Assembly (NCBI RefSeq): GCF_902500215.1
Contig: NZ_CABVOU010000038.1
Location: forward strand, 1 to 64,000
Direction of reading: 5' to 3'
DNA: 64,000 nucleotides
From: Halomonas lysinitropha
GTDB lineage: Bacteria > Pseudomonadota > Gammaproteobacteria > Pseudomonadales > Halomonadaceae
Shown: one piece after another, positions 43,703 through 52,889 of the stretch
How positions within the stretch are numbered: the first letter of the stretch is position 1
How the letters are laid out: every line of letters starts with the position of its first letter
Translations under genes and position numbers: made by a program
The notes under the pieces: model-generated
The model's database searches: none
Told to the model about the DNA's origin: nothing
What the model saw: the letters and a program-made list of their open reading frames with translations, nothing else

Positions 43703-44605
43703 TCATGGCGCCACGGCTCCCCAGACGCCGGTGAGTACTTCCAGTGCCTCGGCAATCACCGCCTCCTCTCCACGGTCGCGCCGCCAGACGAAGCTCAGCG
43801 CGCAGGGCAGGCGCACGTCCTCGGCGATCACCAGGCCGCGCTCCTGGCGCTCGGCCATCGCCAGGGCGTCACGGGCCAGGCTGAGGCCCACGCCGGCGCG
43901 CACCAGGTCGAGCATGCAGGCTTCCTGATCGACCTGGGCCACGCCGTTGGGCCCGATGCCCAGCGGGCCGAGCACGCCGTCCAGCAGGCGATGATGGGCG
44001 GAGTTCTCGGGCGTGGTGATCCAGGGCAGGCTGGCCAGCCGGGGCCAGTCGGCGCCGGCCAGGCGGCTGTCCCAGCCGGTCGGGGCGATCACGTAGTAGT
44101 GAAAGTGCGTGAGCTCGCGGTGGGCGATCTCCGCGATGCCCGGCCCAGCGCCGGGTGGGGCCAAGAAGAAGCCCACATCCAGTTCCCCGCGACGCACCCA
44201 CTCCAGCACGCTGCCGCTCATGCCGTGGTGCAGTTCGGTCTCGAGTTGCGGGGCGCGCTCCACCAGGCGGCGCAGGAAGGCCCCAAGGCGGATGAACTCC
44301 GGGTCGACGATGGTACCGATCTTGAGTCGGCCGCGCAGCGTGCTGTGCAAGGCCCGGGCGCTCTGCTCGAAGGCGGCCATGGTCGCCAGCGCCTTCTCGG
44401 CGGCCTCGAGCAGTGCGCGACCGTCGGCGGTGAGCTCCAGCCCCTGGGGGCGGCGCTGGAACAGCGTAAGGCCGAGGCTTGCCTGAAACTGCTTGAGCTT
44501 CAGGCTTACCGCCGGCTGGGTCAGGTGCAGTCGCTCGGCGGCGCGGGAGACGCTGCCTTCCCGGGCCACGGTGACGAAGGCACGCAGGGTCTGGAGGTCC
44601 TGCAC
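43703..44605 (-). CDS. LysR-family regulator (possibly 3-hydroxypropionate-responsive)
   Basis: A 300-residue LysR regulator: winged helix at residues about 1-60 (LQTLRAFVTVAREGSVSRAA, RLHLTQPAVSLKLKQFQ), then a normal effector domain (GRLKIGTIVDPEFIRLGAFL). It is divergent from mmsA across 180 bases that contain a perfect inverted repeat at 44670-44686. In other proteobacteria a LysR next to an mmsA/GMC-dehydrogenase pair responds to 3-hydroxypropionate; the arrangement here fits, but the inducer is inferred. The TSUP permease follows on the same strand. Confidence 0.85.
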   Translation of the reverse strand: MQDLQTLRAFVTVAREGSVSRAAERLHLTQPAVSLKLKQFQASLGLTLFQRRPQGLELTADGRALLEAAEKALATMAAFEQSARALHSTLRGRLKIGTIVDPEFIRLGAFLRRLVERAPQLETELHHGMSGSVLEWVRRGELDVGFFLAPPGAGPGIAEIAHRELTHFHYYVIAPTGWDSRLAGADWPRLASLPWITTPENSAHHRLLDGVLGPLGIGPNGVAQVDQEACMLDLVRAGVGLSLARDALAMAERQERGLVIAEDVRLPCALSFVWRRDRGEEAVIAEALEVLTGVWGAVAP

Positions 44606-44669
44606 GGTGTCGCTTCCTCGATGTGGTGTGATATCAGCTGAACTTATACTCTGGTTTTGAATTTCTCAA

Positions 44670-44686
44670 TTGAACCTGGCGTTCAA
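44670..44686. promoter_or_regulatory. Inverted repeat, candidate LysR operator for mmsA
   Basis: TTGAAC and GTTCAA form a perfect 6+6 repeat with a 5-base spacer, in the gap between the divergent LysR gene (start 44605) and mmsA (start 44785). Its symmetry and spacing fit a LysR activation site; the flanking 50 bases are AT-rich. Confidence 0.65.
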
Positions 44687-44784
44687 GCGGCTAATCTTGG
44701 CGCCAATGGGTCCAGTTCTGTCACTTCCCATCACCGAAAACGGACGCCCATCCCCGATTCCGACAACGACGCGACGAGGCCGCC

Positions 44785-46296
44785 ATGAGCACAGCCAGTA
44801 TCCAGCATTATATCAACGGGCAAATGTCAGCCGGCGAATCCGGCCAGCTCCAGGCCGTGACCAACCCGGCCACCGGCCAGGTGACCGGCCAGGTGGCCCT
44901 GGCCTCGAGTGCCGACGTGGACACGGCAGTGGCCGCCGCCGAGGCGGCCTTTCCGGCCTGGGCCGATACCCCGCCGATCCGCCGCGCTCGGGTGATGTTC
45001 AAGTTCCTCCAGCTGCTCAATGAGCACAAGGACGAGCTGGCCCGTGCCATCACCCTCGAGCATGGCAAGGTGTTCAGCGATGCCCAGGGCGAGGTGGCTC
45101 GCGGCATCGACATCGTCGAGTTCGCCTGCGGCGTCCCGCAGCTGCTCAAGGGCGACTATACCGAGCAGGTCGGCACCGGCATCGACAACTGGACGATGCG
45201 CCAGCCGCTGGGCGTGGTCGCGGGTATCACGCCGTTCAACTTCCCGGTCATGGTGCCGATGTGGATGTTCCCCCTCGCCATCGCCACCGGCAACACCTTC
45301 ATCCTCAAACCGAGCCCGCTGGATCCCAGCGCCTCGCTGCTGATCGCCGAGCTGCTCAAGCAGGCGGGACTGCCGGATGGCGTCTTCAACGTGGTGCAGG
45401 GGGACAAGGACTCGGTGGAGGCGCTGCTCGACCATCCCGACGTCAAGGCGCTGTCGTTCGTCGGTTCCACGCCCATCGCCAACCTGATCTACGAGCGGGG
45501 AGCCCGCCATGGCAAGCGCATCCAGGCCCTGGGCGGCGCCAAGAACCATATGGTGGTGATGCCCGATGCCGACCTCGACAAGGCGGTGGATGCGCTGATC
45601 GGCGCCGCCTACGGCAGTGCCGGCGAGCGCTGCATGGCGATCAGCGTGGCGGTGCTGGTGGGGGAGGTGGCCGACCAGGTCGTGCCACGGGTGGCCGAGC
45701 GCGCTCGTGCGCTCAAGGTCAAGAACGGCCTGGAGCCGGATGCCGAGATGGGCCCCATCGTCACTGCCCAGGCCCACCAGCGCATCACCGGCTACATCGA
45801 GAAGGGCGTGAGCGAGGGCGCCGAACTGGTGGTCGATGGCCGCGATTTCGACACCGGTGCCACCGGCGAGGATTGCCGCGAGGGGTTCTGGATGGGAGGC
45901 ACCCTGTTCGACCATGTCACGCCGGAGATGACCATCTACAAGGAAGAGATCTTCGGCCCGGTGCTGGTCTGCGTTCGGGTGCCCGACATCGCCACCGCCA
46001 TCCAGCTGATCGATGACCATGAGTTCGGCAACGGCGTGAGCTGCTTCACCGAGAGCGGCAGCGTGGCCCGTGAATTCGGTCGTCGCATCCAGGTCGGCAT
46101 GGTCGGCATCAATGTGCCGATCCCGGTGCCCATGGCCTGGCACGGCTTCGGTGGCTGGAAGCGCTCGCTGTTCGGCGACACCCACGCCTATGGTGAAGAG
46201 GGCGTGCGCTTCTATACCAAGCAGAAGTCGATCATGCAGCGCTGGTCCGACTCCATACATGGCGGCTCCGAGTTCGCCATGCCGACGCATAAATAA
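44785..46296 (+). CDS. mmsA: CoA-acylating methylmalonate/malonate-semialdehyde dehydrogenase
   Basis: A 503-residue aldehyde dehydrogenase that converts malonate or methylmalonate semialdehyde to acetyl-CoA or propionyl-CoA with NAD and CoA. The catalytic Cys is about residue 283 in GSAGERCMA, and the MmsA-specific [18 protein letters not shown] and [13 protein letters not shown] are intact. The family usually works in valine/inositol breakdown, but here it is followed directly by a GMC alcohol dehydrogenase and faces a LysR gene, the layout of the DddA/DddC and HpdH/MmsA pairs that degrade 3-hydroxypropionate. No valine-pathway genes are adjacent. Confidence 0.93.
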   Translation: MSTASIQHYINGQMSAGESGQLQAVTNPATGQVTGQVALASSADVDTAVAAAEAAFPAWADTPPIRRARVMFKFLQLLNEHKDELARAITLEHGKVFSDAQGEVARGIDIVEFACGVPQLLKGDYTEQVGTGIDNWTMRQPLGVVAGITPFNFPVMVPMWMFPLAIATGNTFILKPSPLDPSASLLIAELLKQAGLPDGVFNVVQGDKDSVEALLDHPDVKALSFVGSTPIANLIYERGARHGKRIQALGGAKNHMVVMPDADLDKAVDALIGAAYGSAGERCMAISVAVLVGEVADQVVPRVAERARALKVKNGLEPDAEMGPIVTAQAHQRITGYIEKGVSEGAELVVDGRDFDTGATGEDCREGFWMGGTLFDHVTPEMTIYKEEIFGPVLVCVRVPDIATAIQLIDDHEFGNGVSCFTESGSVAREFGRRIQVGMVGINVPIPVPMAWHGFGGWKRSLFGDTHAYGEEGVRFYTKQKSIMQRWSDSIHGGSEFAMPTHK

Positions 46297-46357
46297 GACT
46301 GACTACCATCGCGCGGACAGAGGCGCCGTCGGCAGCGTGAAGAGGAGGTCCTACGCC

Positions 46358-48019
46358 ATGGCTGAACAAGAATTCGACTACATCATCGTGGGCGCCGGCA
46401 CCGCCGGCTGCCTGCTCGCCAACCGCCTGAGCGCCGATCCGGCCAACCGGGTGCTGCTAATCGAGGCAGGGGGCCGCGACAACTACCACTGGATTCACAT
46501 CCCCGTGGGCTACCTCTACTGCATCGACAACCCGCGTACCGACTGGTGCTTTCGCACCGAGGCTGACCCCGGCCTCAATGGCCGTTCGCTGATCTATCCC
46601 CGAGGCAAGACCCTGGGCGGCTGTTCCAGCATCAACGGCATGCTCTATATCCGTGGCCAGTCGCGCGACTACGACGGCTGGGCTGAGGCCACCGGCGACG
46701 ACGCCTGGCGCTGGGAGAACTGCCTGCCCGACTTCATGAAGCACGAGGATCATTGTCGTCTGGATGCTGGCGGTGACGCCGACGCGGCGCACCGCGATTA
46801 CCATGGCCACGGTGGCGAGTGGCGGATAGAGAGGCAGCGTCTCAGCTGGCAGGTGCTCGACGATTTTGCCACCGCGGCCGTGGAGGCCGGCATCCCCCGG
46901 ACCCGCGATTTCAACCGCGGCGACAACGAGGGAGTCGACTACTTCGAGGTCAACCAGCGCGCTGGCTGGCGCTGGAATACCTCCAAGGCCTTTCTGCGCG
47001 GGGTCGAGAAGCGCGACAACCTCACTCTCTGGCACTCCACCCAGGTGCTGGGGCTCGACTTTCAGCCAGATGACGAGTCCGGCCAGGGCGATGAACCGCG
47101 CTGCACCGGCGTGCGTGTCGAGCGCGGCGGCGAGTCGATGACGGTGCGGGCCCACCGCGAGGTGATTCTCTCTGCCGGCGCCATCGGTTCGCCCCAGTTG
47201 CTGCAGCTCTCCGGTATCGGTCCCGCCGACCTGTTGCGCGAGCACGATATTCGGGTGATCCATGACCTGCCGGGGGTCGGCGAGAACCTGCAGGACCATC
47301 TGCAGATCCGCTCGGTCTACAAGGTGAAGGGCGCGAAGACTCTCAACACCATGGCCAACTCTCTCATGGGCAAGGCGAGGATCGGTCTGGAATACGTCCT
47401 GAAGCGCTCCGGTCCCATGAGCATGGCGCCCTCGCAGCTGTGTGCCTTCACGCGCAGCAGCGACGCGTTCGAACATCCCAATATCGAGTACCACGTCCAG
47501 CCGCTGAGTCTTCCCGCCTTTGGTCAACCGCTGGATGACTTCCCGGCGATCACGGCGAGCGTGTGCAACCTCAATCCGACCAGTCGCGGCACGGTGCGCA
47601 TCAAGAGCGCCGACCCGCGCCAGGCGCCGGCCATTGCGACCCACTACCTGAGCACTCCCGAAGATCGCAAGGTGGCGGCGGATTCGCTGCGGGTCACCCG
47701 GCGCATTGCCGAGCAGCCGGCCTTCGCGAAGTACTCGCCCGAGGAGGTCAAGCCGGGCCTGGAATATCAGAGTGACGATGACCTGGCCCGCCTGGCCGGT
47801 GATATCGGTACCACCATCTTCCACCCGGTGGGCACCACGAAGATGGGGCGCGATGACGACCCCATGGCGGTGGTGGACTCTCACCTGCGGGTGCGCGGGG
47901 TGGCGGGACTGCGCGTGGTGGACGCGAGTGTCATGCCCACCATCACCAGCGGTAACACCAATTCGCCGACGCTGATGATCGCCGAGAAGGCCGCGCGGTG
48001 GATTCTCGACGCGGGGTAA
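46358..48019 (+). CDS. GMC-family FAD alcohol dehydrogenase (3-hydroxypropionate dehydrogenase-like)
   Basis: A 553-residue flavoenzyme. The N-terminal FAD-binding GAGTAGCLLANRLS begins near residue 11; the GMC signatures are GKTLGGCSSINGMLYIRGQ and GAIGSPQLLQLSGIGP, and the C-terminal catalytic His is in FHPVGTTKMG. ATG at 46358 follows GAGGAGGT. It is 61 bases downstream of mmsA and would oxidise a primary alcohol to the semialdehyde used by MmsA. Choline dehydrogenase is the automatic alternative, but no betaine genes (betB, betI, betT) are near. Confidence 0.9.
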   Translation: MAEQEFDYIIVGAGTAGCLLANRLSADPANRVLLIEAGGRDNYHWIHIPVGYLYCIDNPRTDWCFRTEADPGLNGRSLIYPRGKTLGGCSSINGMLYIRGQSRDYDGWAEATGDDAWRWENCLPDFMKHEDHCRLDAGGDADAAHRDYHGHGGEWRIERQRLSWQVLDDFATAAVEAGIPRTRDFNRGDNEGVDYFEVNQRAGWRWNTSKAFLRGVEKRDNLTLWHSTQVLGLDFQPDDESGQGDEPRCTGVRVERGGESMTVRAHREVILSAGAIGSPQLLQLSGIGPADLLREHDIRVIHDLPGVGENLQDHLQIRSVYKVKGAKTLNTMANSLMGKARIGLEYVLKRSGPMSMAPSQLCAFTRSSDAFEHPNIEYHVQPLSLPAFGQPLDDFPAITASVCNLNPTSRGTVRIKSADPRQAPAIATHYLSTPEDRKVAADSLRVTRRIAEQPAFAKYSPEEVKPGLEYQSDDDLARLAGDIGTTIFHPVGTTKMGRDDDPMAVVDSHLRVRGVAGLRVVDASVMPTITSGNTNSPTLMIAEKAARWILDAG

Positions 48020-48047
48020 CACGGAGGTCATTTATCTCAATTAGTGT

Positions 48048-48076
48048 TTGACCTGCGCCCGGCATCGGCGCACTAT
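48048..48076 (+). promoter_or_regulatory. Candidate promoter of the cold-shock gene with a long leader
   Basis: TTGACC at 48048 and CACTAT at 48071 are separated by 17 bases. If used, the mRNA would have a leader of about 135 bases before the csp start at 48220, in line with the structured leaders of cold-inducible csp mRNAs. The -10 match is moderate. Confidence 0.4.
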
Positions 48077-48219
48077 GCGCGCAGTAGGTTAGCAACTGGA
48101 ACATCGCAAGTGGTCATCGAAAGCTCATAGCGTCGATCTCCCGGTGTAAGTTTCTTGTTTTACCCACTGCAACTCGGGTATTTCCCGGCACTATCTCACG
48201 CTATTCGAGGAATTCGATA

Positions 48220-48426
48220 ATGGCTACTGGCACAGTTAAGTGGTTCAACGACACCAAAGGCTTCGGCTTCATTTCTCCGGACGACAATGGTGACGACCTG
48301 TTCGCTCACTTCTCCGAGATCAAGGCCGAAGGCTTCAAGTCCCTGCAAGACGGTCAGAAGGTCTCCTTCGACGTCACCCAGGGCAAGAAAGGCCTCCAGG
48401 CTTCCAACATCCAGGTCATCGGCTGA
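48220..48426 (+). CDS. Cold-shock protein, CspA family
   Basis: A 68-residue OB-fold RNA chaperone. Both RNA-binding motifs are intact: RNP1 KGFGFI (residues about 14-19) and RNP2 DLFAHF (about 27-32). GAGGA precedes the start. The gene has its own long leader and a strong terminator, so it is monocistronic. Whether it is cold-induced or constitutive cannot be told. Confidence 0.96.
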   Translation: MATGTVKWFNDTKGFGFISPDDNGDDLFAHFSEIKAEGFKSLQDGQKVSFDVTQGKKGLQASNIQVIG

Positions 48427-48466
48427 ACGTCGACCGACCCTGATGTGACCTGCCTCACGGCAGGTG

Positions 48467-48494
48467 AGAAAGGCCCGCGAAAGCGGGCCTTTCT
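48467..48494 (+). terminator. Intrinsic terminator after the cold-shock gene
   Basis: A perfect 12-bp stem (AGAAAGGCCCGC / GCGGGCCTTTCT) with a GAAA tetraloop, the 3' arm ending in TTTCT, about 40 bases after the stop. Confidence 0.9.
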
Positions 48495-48579
48495 CGTATG
48501 CGGCATTCGAATTATTATACTAATTAATTATAGATAGATTTCTAAAAATAACTTTTTAGAATATCCAGTGACGGTCACA

Positions 48580-50385
48580 ATGGAGGCCTTTACCTCTTCG
48601 CCACCGGATCTGCCCATGCCGCTGGATGCCTGGCTCTCTCTCGTCGTCGTTACCGCCGTCTTCCCGCTGATGGCCTTCTCGCGCCTAGGCCCTGATATCG
48701 TGCTGCTTGGCGCGGTGATCCTGCTGCTTACACTGGGCGTGATCGACCCTGGCCAGGCCCTGGCGGGCTTCTCCAGCACGGGCCTGTTCACCGTGGCCTT
48801 CATGTATGTGCTGGTCACCAGCATCCGCGAGACCGGCGGCATCGACCTGATCATCCGCCATGTGCTGGGGTGCCCTCGCAGCGAGGGGCGGGCGCTGATG
48901 CGCCTGCTGCTGCCGGTGGCCTCGCTGAGCGGCCTTATCAACAACACGCCCGTGGTGGCGACCTTCATCCCGGCCGTGCTGAGCTGGAGTCGGCGCGTGG
49001 CCATACCGGCGCATCGTCTGCTGATGCCGCTCAGCTTTGCCTCCATCCTCGGCGGCACCATTACCCTGTTCGGCACCAGCACCAATCTGGTCGTGCATGG
49101 CCTGCTGATCGATCGTGACCCGGCGCTGACCATGGGGCTGTTCGATATTGCCTGGGTAGGAGTGCCGGTGGCCTTGGTGGGGCTGGTCTATCTGGTCCTG
49201 CTGGGACCGCGGCTGCTGCCGGCGCGGCGCGGGGCGGAGGCGGTCTTCGAGAATCCCCGCGAATTCACCATCGAGATGGAGGTGGATACCGACGGTCCGC
49301 TGGTCGATCGCACGGTGGAGGAGGCCGGGCTGCGCCACCTCCAGGAGCTGTTCCTGGTCGAGATCGAACGTGAGGGCAACATCGTCAGCGTGGTGGGGCC
49401 GGGCGAGCGACTCAAGGGCGGCGACCGGCTGGTGTTTGCCGGCACCAGCGAGGGCGCCGTGGAATTGCAGCAGATTCGCGGCCTGGTACCGACTCGGCAA
49501 GGCGAGTCCAACCTCGAGAAGGACTTCAAGGAGCGCCGCCTGGTGGAGGCGGTGGTCTCCGACCAGTGCCAGTTCATCGGCCGGCGCATTCGTGACGGTC
49601 ACTTCCGGACCCTCTATGGCGCCGCCGTGCTGGCGGTGTGCCGCGGCGGCGAGCGGGTTGCCGGCAATCTCGGCCAGATTCGCCTGCAGCCCGCCGATGT
49701 GCTGCTGCTGGAGGCTCGCCCGCCTTTCATCGAGCGTCATCGCCAGTCACGGGATTTCCTGCTGATCAGCAAGGTCAACGGCTCGGCCCGCCCGGTCCAC
49801 GAGAAGGCCTGGCTGGCCTGGGCCATCCTGGCCGGCGTGGTGCTGCTGGCCACGCTGGGCGTGACCAGCATGATGAATGCCGCCATGCTGGGCGCAGCCC
49901 TGGCGCTGGCCACTGGCTGCTGCACGGTAGGCGCAGCCAAGCGGGGCCTGGACACCCAGGTGCTGTTGACCATCGCCGCCTCCTTCGGCCTCGGCGCGGC
50001 GCTGGAAAGCTCGGGGGCGGCAGCCATGTTGGCCGATATTGCCCTGGGCCTGGCCGACGGCAGCCCCTGGTTGCTACTGGGCGCGGTTTACGTGCTGGTG
50101 ACCCTGCTGACGTCCCTGGTGACCAACAACGCTGCCGCGGTGATCACCTTCCCGGTGGTCATGGCCAGCGCCGAGAATCTCGGCGTGAGTCCGATGCCCT
50201 ACGTGGTCGCGGTGATGTTTGCCGCCTCGGCGAGTTTCCTGACGCCCATCGGATATCAGACCAACCTGATGGTCTTCGGTCCCGGTGGCTATCGCTTCAC
50301 TGACTTCCTGCGCCTCGGCGGGTTCTTGAATCTGCTGACCGCCGTGGTGGCCCTGGCCCTGATTCCGCTGATCTGGCCATTCTGA
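48580..50385 (+). CDS. SLC13-family anion permease with two TrkA-C domains
   Basis: A 601-residue membrane transporter of the DASS/ArsB-NhaD superfamily. N-terminal helices include SGLINNTPVVATFIPAVLSW and FGTSTNLVVHGL; a cytoplasmic insertion at about residues 205-385 has two RCK_C/TrkA-C folds (RTVEEAGLRHLQELFLVEI, FIGRRIRDGHFRTLYGAAVLA); the C-terminal half repeats the pore pattern (LVTNNAAAVITFPVVMA, PIGYQTNLMVFGPG). Members carry sulfate or other anions, coupled to sodium. The ATG at 48580 is used; a GTG at 48568 is equally open. The 60 bases in front are strikingly AT-rich, probably the promoter. Confidence 0.88.
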   Translation: MEAFTSSPPDLPMPLDAWLSLVVVTAVFPLMAFSRLGPDIVLLGAVILLLTLGVIDPGQALAGFSSTGLFTVAFMYVLVTSIRETGGIDLIIRHVLGCPRSEGRALMRLLLPVASLSGLINNTPVVATFIPAVLSWSRRVAIPAHRLLMPLSFASILGGTITLFGTSTNLVVHGLLIDRDPALTMGLFDIAWVGVPVALVGLVYLVLLGPRLLPARRGAEAVFENPREFTIEMEVDTDGPLVDRTVEEAGLRHLQELFLVEIEREGNIVSVVGPGERLKGGDRLVFAGTSEGAVELQQIRGLVPTRQGESNLEKDFKERRLVEAVVSDQCQFIGRRIRDGHFRTLYGAAVLAVCRGGERVAGNLGQIRLQPADVLLLEARPPFIERHRQSRDFLLISKVNGSARPVHEKAWLAWAILAGVVLLATLGVTSMMNAAMLGAALALATGCCTVGAAKRGLDTQVLLTIAASFGLGAALESSGAAAMLADIALGLADGSPWLLLGAVYVLVTLLTSLVTNNAAAVITFPVVMASAENLGVSPMPYVVAVMFAASASFLTPIGYQTNLMVFGPGGYRFTDFLRLGGFLNLLTAVVALALIPLIWPF

Positions 50386-50460
50386 CGTCGCGACTTGCCT
50401 CGCCGTCTGCTCGCTATTGCGGTAGGGTGTCGCTTTTTGATCGACCATGGAAACCTGATC

Positions 50461-51129
50461 ATGAGCCAACCCGATGAATTGATCATCGAACCGAGAAGCG
50501 GCAAGCCCGCTGATGCCTGTCTCATCATCCTTCACGGTCTGGGCGCCGACGGACACGACTTCGAACCGCTAGTGCCGGCGCTGCCCCTGCCCGACGATGT
50601 CAACGTGCGCTGCATTCTGCCCCATGCGCCACGGCTCCCGGTGACCATCAACGGCGGCATGGTCATGCCTGCCTGGTACGATATCAAGGAGATGAGCCTC
50701 GATCGCCAGATCGACGAGCCACAGCTGATGGCCTCCGCCGAACGCATCCAGGCCTTGATGCGGGCACAGATCGCCCAGGGTATCGACAGTCGTCGCATCA
50801 TCCTGGCGGGCTTTTCTCAGGGCGGCGCGGTGGCCTACCAGGCGGCCCTTTCCTTCGAGTCGCCGCTGGCCGGGCTGCTGGCTCTCTCCACCTACTTTGC
50901 CACCCCCGATAGCATCGAGATCTCCGATGCCAATCGTGACCTGCCCATCGAGGTACATCACGGCAGCTTCGATCCGGTGGTCCCCGAGTCGCTGGGCAAG
51001 GCCGGCTTCGAGAAGGTCAAATCCCTCGGCTATCCGGCACGCTATCGCCGCTATCCCATGGCTCACGCGCTCTGCCCGCAGCAGATCGCCGATATCGGCC
51101 GCTGGCTCGCCGAGCGACTCGCCCGCTGA
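50461..51129 (+). CDS. Carboxylesterase / phospholipase, alpha/beta hydrolase
   Basis: A 222-residue cytoplasmic hydrolase of the phospholipase/carboxylesterase family (EstB/YpfH-like). The nucleophile elbow is GFSQGG (Ser about residue 118), the catalytic Asp is in HGSFDPVVP, and His in MAHALCP. The oxyanion LHGLGADG is near the N-terminus. The ATG at 50461 was chosen over an upstream in-frame start. Physiological substrate unknown, probably short acyl esters. Confidence 0.92.
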   Translation: MSQPDELIIEPRSGKPADACLIILHGLGADGHDFEPLVPALPLPDDVNVRCILPHAPRLPVTINGGMVMPAWYDIKEMSLDRQIDEPQLMASAERIQALMRAQIAQGIDSRRIILAGFSQGGAVAYQAALSFESPLAGLLALSTYFATPDSIEISDANRDLPIEVHHGSFDPVVPESLGKAGFEKVKSLGYPARYRRYPMAHALCPQQIADIGRWLAERLAR

Positions 51130-51238
51130 GGACATTGGCAATTCTGCATGTGCTGCCTGCCATCCTGGGGTAGGGTGTGAAAGAGAGGGGGGAAGGAGCC
51201 CCCGTTTCGATACCGATGGGTAACTCCCAGGGTGGGGT

Positions 51239-52582
51239 ATGGCACGAATCAGGGACATGTGGCAGACATGGAGCACGCAAAGGGCGGGCCGGGGGTCGCT
51301 GGCTGAGGTGCTGCTCGATGACTTCCCGGGGGTCGCGCTGCTTACCGATGCTTACGGCGTCGTCCTGCGCGTCAACCCGGGGTGCGAGCGGTATTGCGGC
51401 TCTCCTGCCAAGGCCCTCATCGGTCGCCGCATCACCTCCCTGGACGTTGACCCGCTGCATGGCGACATCAGCCATGCCCTGGCCCACTGTGTCGCACGCC
51501 GCCGACCCTGGCAGGGCGTGCTGCTGTGTCGCCGAGCCGATGGACGGCTGATCCACCAGGATGCCGTATTTCAACCCCTCGCCTCTGGTTCGAGCGAGCC
51601 GTTGCGGCTGCTGGTGACCCTCCATGATGTCACCGAGCTGCGTCAACGAGCCCTGCATGACCACACCCTGCTGGAGCGCCTGCAGGGAACTCTCTCGCGG
51701 CTTCCCGGGGTGGTCTTCCAGCTTCGTCAGGATGCCCGGGGCAGGCTCGACTTTCTCTATTTCAGTGACGGGCTGCGGGCGCTAGCCGGCTTGTCGGCTG
51801 GCGCGGTGATGGACCGCGCCGACGCATTGCTGGAGCGGGTCCAGGGTGAGGACCGGGAAGCGCTGGTCACTTCCCTGGCTCAGTCCGCGGTGAGCCTGCA
51901 ACCCTGGGAACTGGAGTTCCGTCTCGACACCCCTGAGGGTCCCCGCTGGCTCGAGGGGCGGGCCAGCCCTACTCGCCGTGGCGATGGCATCACCCTGTGG
52001 GATGGCCTTCTGCTTTGCATCACCTCGCGTAAGCAGGAAGAGCAACGCACTCAGCGTCTGGTCAGCACCGACATGCTCACTGGGGTGCTCAATCGCCGGG
52101 CCTTCTTCGATGCCGGCGAGGCCGTGCGTGCCCGAGCCGCCCGCCAGGGCCGCTCGGTGCCCCTGGCGATGCTCGACCTCGACCACTTCAAGCGTATCAA
52201 TGACGCTCATGGTCATGCGGTCGGTGACCTGACGCTGCAGGCCTTCGCCACGACCTGTCGTGACTGCCTGCGCCCCTACGACCTCCTTGCTCGCCTCGGC
52301 GGTGAGGAGTTTGTCGTCATGCTGGTGGACACCTTGCCCGAGGATGCCTGGAGCGTACTCGACCGCCTGCGCGCCGAGGTGGAGGCGATCGAGATCGAGA
52401 TAGCTGACACCACGCTGCGCATCACGGTCAGCCTGGGGCTGGCGGTGCTGCCTCCCGAGGGGAGCCTTGACCTGGCGCTGTCTCAGGCCGACCAGGCGCT
52501 CTATCGGGCCAAGCATGAGGGACGCAATCGACTGGCGGGACCGACGGACGTTCCCGGAGTCCGTGAGGGGGAGCAGCAATGA
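51239..52582 (+). CDS. Diguanylate cyclase with tandem PAS domains
   Basis: A 447-residue, apparently soluble regulator. A first PAS domain covers about residues 25-130 (GVALLTDAYGVVLRVNPGCE), a second about 145-270 (GVVFQLRQDARGRLDFLYFS), then a GGDEF domain. The active-site motif is GGEEF and the inhibitory site RPYD sits five residues before it, so it should produce c-di-GMP. No transmembrane segment is seen, unlike the cyclase at 26469, so the signal is likely cytoplasmic. Confidence 0.9.
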   Translation: MARIRDMWQTWSTQRAGRGSLAEVLLDDFPGVALLTDAYGVVLRVNPGCERYCGSPAKALIGRRITSLDVDPLHGDISHALAHCVARRRPWQGVLLCRRADGRLIHQDAVFQPLASGSSEPLRLLVTLHDVTELRQRALHDHTLLERLQGTLSRLPGVVFQLRQDARGRLDFLYFSDGLRALAGLSAGAVMDRADALLERVQGEDREALVTSLAQSAVSLQPWELEFRLDTPEGPRWLEGRASPTRRGDGITLWDGLLLCITSRKQEEQRTQRLVSTDMLTGVLNRRAFFDAGEAVRARAARQGRSVPLAMLDLDHFKRINDAHGHAVGDLTLQAFATTCRDCLRPYDLLARLGGEEFVVMLVDTLPEDAWSVLDRLRAEVEAIEIEIADTTLRITVSLGLAVLPPEGSLDLALSQADQALYRAKHEGRNRLAGPTDVPGVREGEQQ

Positions 52583-52660
52583 CGCTCCGGATGGCTGGAG
52601 AATTGCTGAGGATATCGGCAGGATAGGGGCTATCCACCACGCCACACGAGGAGCATTGCC

Positions 52661-52882
52661 ATGTCCCTGTCGGAAGATTTTCGCCTGCCGGTCGCCTGTC
52701 CGAGCTGCGGCAGCCACCTGATGCGGGTCTCCCAGGTGAAGAACCCGGATGACGAGGTGCACTGTGCCTCCTGCCATCGCTTCATCTGCCTCTGGCACGA
52801 GGCGCAGACCGTCCTCAAGAAGGGCCCGTGCAGCGAGAGCGAGGCCTTGATCGAGAAGGCCGTCAACCGCGTCAACCGCTGA
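52661..52882 (+). CDS. Small zinc-ribbon protein of unknown function (73 aa)
   Basis: A 73-residue protein with two Cys pairs, CPSC near residues 13-16 and CASC near 35-38, that would bind one zinc ion, plus a further Cys-x3-HE in FICLWHE. The rest is a short C-terminal helix. The ATG has GAGG nearby. It precedes the antiporter-like cluster by only 7 bases, so it may be translated with it, but no function can be assigned. Confidence 0.7.
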   Translation: MSLSEDFRLPVACPSCGSHLMRVSQVKNPDDEVHCASCHRFICLWHEAQTVLKKGPCSESEALIEKAVNRVNR

Positions 52883-52889
52883 GTCGGCG

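Noticed and set aside
46358..48019. Choline dehydrogenase (BetA) annotation
   Set aside because: No betaine-aldehyde dehydrogenase, BetI or choline transporter nearby; the partner is MmsA, which fits semialdehyde chemistry better.
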